Assembly: GCA_031359995.1 (NCBI GenBank)
Contig: JANMAT010000173.1
Span: forward strand, 1 to 27,841
Origin: JANMAT01 sp031359995
GTDB lineage: Bacteria; Actinomycetota; Acidimicrobiia; Acidimicrobiales; Ilumatobacteraceae
DNA length: 27,841 bases
Direction: 5' to 3'
Both the position numbers and the translations under genes were made by a program. Shown one piece after another: positions 21,698-27,841 of this stretch. Numbering within the stretch: position 1 is the stretch's first letter; every line of letters begins with the position of its first letter. The notes under the pieces were generated by a model. The model did not search any database. It saw only the letters and a program-made list of their open reading frames with translations, and was not told the DNA's origin.

Positions 21698-22207
21698 GTG
21701 GCGACCGATCCAACAACCGAAAGCGTCCTGACGCTCATCTCCGCCGTCGCCGCGCAGACCAACCTGTTGGCCCTCAACGCGACCATCGAAGCCGCTCGCG
21801 CCGGGGAAGCAGGCCGCGGGCTCGCCGTCGTGGCCGGTGAGGTCAAGGACCTCGCCCGCGAGACGGCGCAGGCCACCGCGAAGATCGCCCAGCAGATCAG
21901 CGCGATCCAGGCCGACAGCCGCGAGGCCGCGGACTGCGTCGCGCAGGTCATCGTCGTCATCGACCGGATCAACGAGCTGCAGTCGGCCATCGCCGTTGCG
22001 GTCGAGGAGCAGTCGGCGGCGACGGCCGAGACGGCCGAAACATGGCCCAGGCCGCCATGGGGACACACGACATCGCCGACCACGTGGCCGACCTCCGCCT
22101 CTGCGCAGGGCGCCGCCGATGCTGCCGAACAGACCCAGGATGCCGCTCGGGGGCTGGCGACCACCTCGGCCAGCCTCACCCGGCAGCTCGCCACCTTCCG
22201 CTACTGA
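21698..22207 (+). pseudogene. Methyl-accepting chemotaxis protein remnant (signalling domain only)
   Basis: From GTG 21698, 169 residues carry the chemoreceptor hairpin tip: AVAAQTNLLALNATIEAARA and GEAGRGLAVVAGEVKDLA (about 16-54), among the most conserved protein motifs in chemotaxis. Sensor, membrane and HAMP regions are absent; nothing chemoreceptor-like precedes the GTG. Near 22038 one base appears lost (GAAACATGG where GAAAACATGG would give ENMAQAAMG), and about 60 bp later a compensating shift near 22095 restores the frame for SAQGAADAAEQTQDAA and the C-terminus TRQLATFRY. Residues about 114-132 are therefore out-of-frame filler. No other chemotaxis gene is nearby. Most likely a decayed 3' fragment. 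Confidence 0.8.
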
Positions 22208-22353
22208 TCAGGTGATCGCCTGCTCCGTGTGGGGCCCTCCTCGCGTACACCGGACGAACACCCGCGCTTCACCCGGCCGCCGCCCGACGGCCATCGGTGG
22301 TTCAGCGGTCGCCGCGAGCATCCGGCTGCGGACCATCACGAGAGGCGAATCCC

Positions 22354-23493
22354 ATGCCCGGACTCAGGCACAAGCTCACCCGACCAGCGATCCTCGGACT
22401 CATGCTCGGCGCCACGGCGATCGCGGTCCCCGCGATCTCCTACGCGTCGCGCCAGCCCACCAACACCAACGAGTTCGAGTACTCGGTCGGCCTCTGGGGT
22501 GACCTGCCGTACTCGGCGGCCCAGGCCGACATCGGCGTGCCGAACCTCATCGCCGACATGAACAGCCAGAAGCTGGCCTTCACCGTCCACGACGGTGACC
22601 TGAAGGCCGGTAACGGCCCCACCGCCAACCCGCCGTCGGTCTTCTGTGCCGACGAGCTCTACGACACGGCGCTCGGCTACCTGAACCAGCTCGACCAGCC
22701 GGCGGCGTTCACCCCGGGCGACAACGACTGGACCGATTGCGACCGCCCGTCGAACGGCGGCTTCAATTCGCTAGAGCGTCTCGACCGTGAGCGCCAGGTG
22801 TTCTTCAGCACGCCGTACACGGCGGGCAAGAAGCAGCTGAAGCAGGAGGTCCAGACGGCGCCCACGTGTCTCGCCTACGTGAGCGGTCCGGCCGCCGGCC
22901 CCACGGTCACCAAGCCCGCCCCCTGCGTGGAGAACCGACGTTGGCTGTACGAGGGCGTCACCTACGTGACGGTCAACGTCCAGGGCTCGTGCAACAACCT
23001 GTGCGACACCGCTCCGAACGCCGACGAGTACGCGGCGCGCAATGCAGCGAACATCGCCTGGCTGCAGGAGACCTTCGCCCAGGCCAAGGCCAAGCGTTCC
23101 GTCGCCGTCATGATCATCGCCCAGGCCGACCCCGGCTTCGACGGCAGCGACGCCACGCGGGCTCCGCTGCGCAACGCCCGCACGCTGGCCGAGACCGACA
23201 GCGCCCCCGACGGCTACCAGTCCTACCTCGTCGCCCTGCGCAACGAGACCATCGCCTTCGGCCGCCCGGTCGCCTACGTCCACGGTGACTCGCACTACTT
23301 CCGGGTCGACAAGCCACTGCTCGACGCGGCCGGCAAGCGCCTGGAGAACTTCACCCGCGTCGAGACCTTCGGCGACAACGCGGCGACGGGTCTCAATGAC
23401 GTCCACTGGGTGAAGGCCCTCGTGGACCCCGAGAGCCGCGACGTGTTCGCCTTCCAGGCCCAGATCGTCCCCGGCAACGTCGTCGCCCACTGA
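22354..23493 (+). CDS. Exported metallophosphoesterase (calcineurin-like)
   Basis: ATG 22354 is chosen (AGAGGCG ribosome site; a signal peptide follows at once), giving 379 residues. Signal peptide about 1-31, with AISYAS as likely cleavage region. Metal-binding motifs in order: GLWGDLPY (GD at 49-50), VHDGDLKAG (HDGD 79-82), TPGDNDWTDC (GDND 122-125) and YVHGDSHYFRVD (310-317). These follow the GD-x-GD-GNxD-GHxH pattern of calcineurin-like phosphoesterases, with GDSH in the last block. Expected to hydrolyse phosphate esters outside the cell or on its surface. Five or six Cys residues in the middle (CLAY, CVEN, CNNLC) could form disulfides, in line with export. Confidence 0.82.
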   Translation: MPGLRHKLTRPAILGLMLGATAIAVPAISYASRQPTNTNEFEYSVGLWGDLPYSAAQADIGVPNLIADMNSQKLAFTVHDGDLKAGNGPTANPPSVFCADELYDTALGYLNQLDQPAAFTPGDNDWTDCDRPSNGGFNSLERLDRERQVFFSTPYTAGKKQLKQEVQTAPTCLAYVSGPAAGPTVTKPAPCVENRRWLYEGVTYVTVNVQGSCNNLCDTAPNADEYAARNAANIAWLQETFAQAKAKRSVAVMIIAQADPGFDGSDATRAPLRNARTLAETDSAPDGYQSYLVALRNETIAFGRPVAYVHGDSHYFRVDKPLLDAAGKRLENFTRVETFGDNAATGLNDVHWVKALVDPESRDVFAFQAQIVPGNVVAH

Positions 23494-23861
23494 CCCCTCA
23501 CGTCGAGTCGCTCGAGCAGCGGCCGCACCATGTCGGCGGCGTGCGATGTCGCCGCGAGACCGCGCGCCGTGAAGTCGTTGCATTCGTCGTCCCAGTCGTC
23601 GAGCGCGGCGAGCGCTTCGAGCGCGGGACCCACGTCACGGCTGCAGGCGGCGGTCGCCAGGGCGTCCCAGACGCGGCACTGCTGGACGCTGCGAGCCCCG
23701 GCAACGCGCCACGCCTCCACCACCGTCTGGCGATCGATCCTGGTGAACATCGCCACCAACTGGAGCTCCACCTCGCTGTCCACCGAGCGAAGGTACGTCG
23801 ACTGTACGACGCGGGGAACAGGGCCCGCCCGTTGCTCATCGAAGGTTCGGATCGCGCTCAC
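23295..23861 (-). CDS. Possible unknown protein, 3' end antisense to the metallophosphoesterase
   Basis: Between the metallophosphoesterase and 24044 the most protein-like frame is on the minus strand, from a GTG at about 23861: SEVELQLVAMFTRIDRQTVV, EAWRVAGARSVQQCRVWDAL, ALEALAALDDWDDECNDF, MVRPLLERLDV. It is Ala/Leu-rich and helical with good GC3, but has no recognised family. It has no clean ribosome site, and its frame runs on about 200 bp into the 3' end of the convergent metallophosphoesterase gene, which is unlikely to be real coding. It may be a decayed gene whose true stop was lost. Confidence 0.3.
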   Translation of the reverse strand: MSAIRTFDEQRAGPVPRVVQSTYLRSVDSEVELQLVAMFTRIDRQTVVEAWRVAGARSVQQCRVWDALATAACSRDVGPALEALAALDDWDDECNDFTARGLAATSHAADMVRPLLERLDVRGQWATTLPGTIWAWKANTSRLSGSTRAFTQWTSLRPVAALSPKVSTRVKFSRRLPAASSSGLSTRK

Positions 23862-24044
23862 GCGCGCCCATGCGTTTCGCCGGGAGCGCACCACCGGCCC
23901 GTGCGCCCCCGCTACCGAGCGCGGCGCGGCGGTGACGTCGGGATGACCGTTGAGCGAGCACTCGCCGCGGACGCTTGCCGATGCCCACGGGCGCGCACAC
24001 GCTGGCGTCGGCGCGATTCGACGGAGCGAACAGGAGCGGGTCCG

Positions 24045-24293
24045 GTGCAGGAGACCATCCAGTGGAAGACGGTGCGGGCGGCGCAGCGGCGAGCGGACCC
24101 GGAGCACCTCACCGGCGCAGGGGTGGTCGCGCTGACCGCCGCTCTGCATCTCGTCGGCGAGCTCGGACCGTACCTCGTCGGCGAGGACATCGTGCGGGAG
24201 CGCCTGCGCGTCGCGCTGGCACGGTGCCGCCGCCTGGCCTACGAACGGGGCGAGCCGACCCTCCATCTCATCGCCGGCCGCCGCGGCGCGTGA
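24045..24293 (+). CDS. Small helical protein of unknown function
   Basis: The protein has 82 residues from GTG 24045, with AGGAG at good spacing upstream. The sequence VALTAALHLVGELGPYLVG, then RERLRVALARCRRLAYERGE, suggests two amphipathic helices. It is charged and cytoplasmic, with no membrane segment or signal. I do not recognise the family. It ends 6 bp before a strong bidirectional terminator shared with PhoX. Confidence 0.5.
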   Translation: MQETIQWKTVRAAQRRADPEHLTGAGVVALTAALHLVGELGPYLVGEDIVRERLRVALARCRRLAYERGEPTLHLIAGRRGA

Positions 24294-24299
24294 CGCGGA

Positions 24300-24342
24300 A
24301 CGGCCCGCCGACCGCCGCTCGAAGCGGTGGACGGCGGGCCGT
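24300..24342. terminator. Strong bidirectional terminator
   Basis: ACGGCCCGCCG (24300-24310) pairs perfectly with CGGCGGGCCGT (24332-24342), and the inner ACCGC pairs with GCGGT (24324-24328). It sits between the converging small gene at 24293 and the PhoX gene end at 24366. Confidence 0.75.
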
Positions 24343-24365
24343 GGCGTTGCGGTGAGCCGGTGGGC

Positions 24366-25760
24366 TCACCGCCAGCCGGTGATGTCGAGGATCGTGCCGA
24401 ACGGACTCGAGCCGTGTTGGATGCTCACGTAGTAGTGCGTGCCGGTAGCGTCGAAGAAGCCGCCGGTCGACTCGGCGTCGAGGTCGTTCAGCGTGATGAC
24501 GCGGACGCAACCGTCGGTCAGCGTGTCGTCATCGGCGCCGTCGTCGAGGCAGCTCCAGATGTCGTTGTTGCGCGAGCCGTCGATGTGGTCGCTCGTGCTG
24601 CCGTCCTCGTGGACGATCCAGTTGGCCCGCTTCGCCTGGAAGGCGATGTTGTCGGGCATGTTCATCTGCGAGGAGCCCTGCACCAGCAGTTGCACCTGCG
24701 GAACGGTCGCACCCGACGCCGAAGCGGCCACGCTGCCGTCGGTGAAGCAGATGGTCTCGCCCCAGTACCGGGCCGAGTCACGGCCGGTGTTGTTGCCGCA
24801 GAAGCGCACGTTGCCGACGGCGAGGGCACGGGTGTCGACATCGATGTCCTCCGGACGGTAGTAGCCCGTCAGCTTGGCCGCGATGGCCAACGGACGCAGC
24901 GGCGCCGCCGTGGTGCCGGTGAGCGGCTGCCAGGAACCCGTGCCGTACGAGAACCCCTGACCGAAGTTGCCGCCCTGGCCGACGCGCAGACCGAAGACCG
25001 AACCTGAGGCCAGCGGCGACTGGTCGAGCGACGTGATGGGGGCGCTCCCGGCGACCCACGGGGTGGTCGGCACAAACTTGAAGTAGGCACCGCCGGGGTT
25101 GCCGTTGCCGGCCGAGAGTTCGTCGCCGTAGTACGTGACACCGTTGGGCAGCACCGCGAGGCCTTCGAACGAGAGCAGACCGTAGGCATCGATCCGACGG
25201 ATGTTCGGCGATGACGACACTCCGGTCGTGCGGTCGACGGTGGCGCCGGTCACGGCGAGCGGATCGATCAGTTCGTACATGCCGGCGGTGCTGCCGGCTT
25301 CCTCGCCGAAGAGCACGGTGCCCCAAGCCGTCACGCGGACCGGATCACAGGCTGCGGTGCCCGTGAGGATGGTCGTCGCCACACCCGTCTTCAGGTCGAT
25401 CTTCTGCAGACCGGCCGCCGTCGGGCCCTCCTCGTTGCAGGCGATGATGTGGGTCGGGTTGGCCTGCGGCCAGAGCACCATCTGGTCGATGTTGGGTGCG
25501 GCGTTGCCCGCCGACACCACGTTGACCTTCAGGCCCTTGGCCACCGTGACGAGGCCGGCCGGGTTGGCCAGCGCCTGCGCCGTGGTGAAGTCGACGTTCG
25601 ACGACGCGGCCACGGGCTTCAGCACCCCGAACAGCTCGAGCGAGTCGTCGGCCAGCTCCTTCTGCTGCTTCACGCCGTGGTCGAGGGCGGCGAAGGCCGT
25701 CCCCGCCGCCAGTGCGGTGGTCAACACGCCGAGCACGACGGCGCGCCGAGAGATTCGCAT
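24366..25760 (-). CDS. PhoX-family (DUF839) phosphatase, Tat-exported
   Basis: ATG 25760 has AAGGAG 7 nt upstream and gives 464 residues. The N-terminus MRISRRAVVLGVLTTALAAG carries a twin-arginine-like S-R-R-x-V-V signal, as usual for PhoX. The body is a DUF839 beta-propeller-like protein: IIACNEEGPTAAG, GTVLFGEEAG, SFEGLAVLPNGVTYYGDE, GYYRPEDIDVDTRALAVG, CFTDGS and MPDNIAFQAKRANWIVHED. The acidic 'EE.', 'GDE', 'PED' and 'DN' loops match the metal-site loops expected of PhoX (Ca/Fe-dependent alkaline phosphatases). It is shorter than the canonical enzyme (about 600-700), so substrate may differ. A phosphate-scavenging role is inferred. Confidence 0.8.
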   Translation of the reverse strand: MRISRRAVVLGVLTTALAAGTAFAALDHGVKQQKELADDSLELFGVLKPVAASSNVDFTTAQALANPAGLVTVAKGLKVNVVSAGNAAPNIDQMVLWPQANPTHIIACNEEGPTAAGLQKIDLKTGVATTILTGTAACDPVRVTAWGTVLFGEEAGSTAGMYELIDPLAVTGATVDRTTGVSSSPNIRRIDAYGLLSFEGLAVLPNGVTYYGDELSAGNGNPGGAYFKFVPTTPWVAGSAPITSLDQSPLASGSVFGLRVGQGGNFGQGFSYGTGSWQPLTGTTAAPLRPLAIAAKLTGYYRPEDIDVDTRALAVGNVRFCGNNTGRDSARYWGETICFTDGSVAASASGATVPQVQLLVQGSSQMNMPDNIAFQAKRANWIVHEDGSTSDHIDGSRNNDIWSCLDDGADDDTLTDGCVRVITLNDLDAESTGGFFDATGTHYYVSIQHGSSPFGTILDITGWR

Positions 25761-25902
25761 GTGGGTTCTCCTTGTTCGGCACCGGGACCGTCCCGATGGC
25801 CGGACGTCATCGTGCGTGCTCCGGGTGTCAACCACGTGACCCGTGCCGTGCGCGACGGGGAACAGCCGTCGAACCTTTCCCAGCTGCTCCGACGCCTGTA
25901 GC

Positions 25903-27841
25903 TCAGGCGAACCAACCGACGACGTCGGCCACGAGATCGGTGCTGCCACGCGCGTTGTACAGACCGATCGCGCCGTCCCGACCGAGCCGTGTGATCACCA
26001 GGTTGGCCACGTCACGCCCGGGCGACAGGTTCAAGCTCGACGTCTCCGGTCGCGTCTGCCCGGCCGGCCACACCGTGATCCAACCGAACGAGCTCGGATC
26101 GGCGGCCGTGAGGTTGAGCGCGACCGCCATCGCATCCCCCGGCACCCCGACCACCCCGCCGAGCACGAGCTCGATCGCCTCCATCGGTACGAGGCGCCCC
26201 GCAGCCCCGAGACCCTCCCGCGTGTCGAGCACCCGCGCCGGCACCATCGTGTGCAGCCGCGCGCCAGAGCTGGCGTCGGTCAGCACACCGACGACGTCGA
26301 TCACGACATGGGCCGATCCGGAGGACACCACGAGGTCGATAGCACCGTCGGCCAGGCGCGCCACCGCCAGGTTGGGCACCGTCTGACCCGGAAGGAAGTT
26401 CAGGTTCGACGCGACGGGCCGGCTCTGAGCCGCTGGCCACACGGTGAGATAGCCCGACTCCGTGGGCTCGGTCACCGTCACGTTGGCAACGACACCTACG
26501 ACGCCGCTCGCGGGCACCGAGCCGCGACCGGCGACCGACACGCGCCGTGGCTCGTCGGCGCTGAGCGGCGCGCCGGTGCGCGTGTCGAGGAGCCGGAACG
26601 GGTCCAGGGGGAGGAACGTCGCCCCGGGCGCCGGCCCGACGTAGGCCACCACATCGGCCACGAGATGGGTCGTGCCCGCCGAGTTGTACAGCGACACCGC
26701 ACCGTTGGCGCCGAGGGCCGTCAGGACGAGGTTCGGCACCGTCTGTCCGGGCGCCATGTTCAGGCACGACGCCAGCGGGCGTTCGCGCCCTGCGGGCCAC
26801 ACGGTCACGTAGCTGCGCGCCGTCGTTTCCGTCGCGGTGAGGTTGAGCACGACACCGGTGGCGGTGGGTGGGACGGCGTCGCCGGCGATCATCACGTCGA
26901 TCGTCTGCCCGGCACCCACCGGTCCCGCCACGCCGCCCGTGCCGTCACGCGTGTCAAGCACACGCACCGGCCGTACCGGTTCGACGAACCCGTCGCCGGC
27001 CAGGCGGGTCACGATGTCGGTCGTCCCCGACCCGGGCGACGGCGGCGCCACGAACAGGTCGAGCTGCTCGAATGACCGCCCGAGGATGGCGACGTCATCG
27101 GCGGCCAGCCAGCGCGCCAGCACGGTGGCGAACACCGATCGGTGCTCGACGGTCGCCGAGAGCACGGTCCCGACCGACTGATCGGCGAACGACGGCAGGG
27201 CCCCGTGGCGCCCGCCCCGCACGTTCGCGCCGATCAGGAGCGCGGCACCGGCGGCTCCGTGGTCGGTGCCGCCGGAGTCGTTGGAGGTCAGCGCACGGCC
27301 GAACTCGCTGGCGACGTACACGACGACCCTGCCGGCCACGTCGGGCGAGAGGACCCCGAAGAAGGCGGCGAGGCCGGCGTCGAGCCGGCGCAGCAGACCG
27401 GCGTGGTAGCCGAGCTGCGTGGCGTGGGTGTCGAAGCTGCCGAGATCGACGTTGATGACGCGGACGCCAAGACCGGCGTTGATCAGTCGGGCCGCCAGCG
27501 TGAGGTCGCGCGCCGGTCGCTCGGTCGGTAGATCGCCGGTGTAGAGCGGCGCGGTGACCGTGTTGACGTCGACCATCGCCCGCCCTGCCCTGGCCACCGC
27601 GTCGGCCAACGCGCCGCGGTCCTGGGGACCGGCCGCCAGGTCGCGCACCGCCCGGGCCAGGCGCTGATCGTTCACATCGAGCGAGGTGCCGAACGAGCCG
27701 CCCACCTCGCCGATGGCGCAGGCATCGCTCTGGTAGCCCACCAGCGTCAGCGGCACGGTCGGGCCGATGGTGACGCCGACGAACGGGCTGTCGCCGGCCA
27801 CACCGTCGAGGTACCGGCCCAACCAGCCCGTGCGCGGTGAG
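25903..27841 (-). CDS. DUF1501 protein with three C-terminal Acidimicrobiia-type repeats (5' end outside window)
   Basis: The gene enters from the right edge, so its N-terminus is missing; at least 645 codons are present. The first ~260 residues are DUF1501, a sulfatase-like fold of unknown role: GWLGRYLD, NVDLGSFDTHATQ, VVYVASEFGRALTSND and GGTDHGAAGAALLIG. From about residue 280 (counting from 27822) three repeats of about 120 residues follow. Each has R-V/L-L-D-T-R near the start, a GVVLNLTATE-like strand, VWPAG..RP, N-L/M...PGQ.VPNL and LYN..GTTHLVADVV. The repeats are probably beta-rich domains of the exported protein. The gene lies just upstream of phoX, same strand (143-bp gap). Confidence 0.85.
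   Translation of the reverse strand, partial: SPRTGWLGRYLDGVAGDSPFVGVTIGPTVPLTLVGYQSDACAIGEVGGSFGTSLDVNDQRLARAVRDLAAGPQDRGALADAVARAGRAMVDVNTVTAPLYTGDLPTERPARDLTLAARLINAGLGVRVINVDLGSFDTHATQLGYHAGLLRRLDAGLAAFFGVLSPDVAGRVVVYVASEFGRALTSNDSGGTDHGAAGAALLIGANVRGGRHGALPSFADQSVGTVLSATVEHRSVFATVLARWLAADDVAILGRSFEQLDLFVAPPSPGSGTTDIVTRLAGDGFVEPVRPVRVLDTRDGTGGVAGPVGAGQTIDVMIAGDAVPPTATGVVLNLTATETTARSYVTVWPAGRERPLASCLNMAPGQTVPNLVLTALGANGAVSLYNSAGTTHLVADVVAYVGPAPGATFLPLDPFRLLDTRTGAPLSADEPRRVSVAGRGSVPASGVVGVVANVTVTEPTESGYLTVWPAAQSRPVASNLNFLPGQTVPNLAVARLADGAIDLVVSSGSAHVVIDVVGVLTDASSGARLHTMVPARVLDTREGLGAAGRLVPMEAIELVLGGVVGVPGDAMAVALNLTAADPSSFGWITVWPAGQTRPETSSLNLSPGRDVANLVITRLGRDGAIGLYNARGSTDLVADVVGWFA

Noticed and set aside
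26000..27090. Tandem DNA repeat in the DUF1501 gene
   Set aside because: The three units are similar at protein level but diverged in DNA, so this is a protein repeat rather than a recent nucleotide duplication.
1..27841. CRISPR arrays, rRNA genes, IS elements with inverted ends
   Set aside because: No regularly spaced repeats, rRNA signatures or transposase genes are visible in the window.

Overview
The window is high-GC DNA that reads as an actinobacterial chromosome segment, most plausibly from class Acidimicrobiia (an Ilumatobacter-like lineage). This is an inference from several features: strong GC preference at third codon positions; two F420-type luciferase-like oxidoreductases; start codons that are often GTG and often sit 6-9 nt after a TANNNT -10 hexamer (leaderless style); and C-terminal 'VWPAG...RP...SNLN...PGQ' repeats, common in secreted proteins of that group. 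No species-level marker (rRNA) is present.

Layout. (1) 1-890, minus: the end of a Tad pilus locus, with a CpaE/TadZ-like ATPase coupled to the first part of a CpaF/TadA-like ATPase that looks damaged at the window edge. (2) 959-3620, plus: an ECF-type sigma factor, a coupled single-pass membrane protein (putative anti-sigma) and a secreted DUF2680-like helical protein, closed by a strong hairpin. (3) 3733-5846, plus: an enolase-superfamily racemase and a DUF1611 protein with overlapping ATGA, the dgcA/dgcN pair linked to D-glutamate use. (4) 5939-6229: a YegP-like (DUF1508) protein with a lysine/alanine tail. (5) 6320-6412: a selenocysteine tRNA (selC).

(6) About 6413-10375 looks like a decaying island inserted next to selC. 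It holds TGGTCAC repeats, a 42-bp remnant of an integrase 3' end, an AlbA/RecG-like ATP-binding protein that has lost its N-terminal domain, a tyrosine recombinase frameshifted exactly at its HxxR motif, a MazEF-type toxin-antitoxin pair, a small unknown protein, and a second ECF sigma factor cut off before region 4.

(7) 10459-16301: a COG4705-like membrane protein, an OmpR-type response regulator and coupled histidine kinase, a 785-residue fusion of a PAP2 domain, a kinase-like domain and an MprF-like membrane domain, and an MgtC-family protein. The fusion's two enzymatic domains both appear to lack catalytic residues. The combination resembles a PhoPQ-style envelope/Mg2+ stress module. (8) 16518-20026: two LLM oxidoreductases and an acyl-CoA synthetase with a 12-bp perfect inverted repeat in its promoter. 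(9) 20478-22207: a PIG-V-like membrane mannosyltransferase and a chemoreceptor signalling-domain remnant. (10) 22354-27841: exported phosphatases (a metallophosphoesterase and a Tat-type PhoX) and a DUF1501 protein with three C-terminal repeats, running off the window.

The most unusual items are the selC island with two generations of integrase debris and the PAP2-pseudokinase-flippase fusion next to a two-component system. All calls were made by eye; no database search was run.
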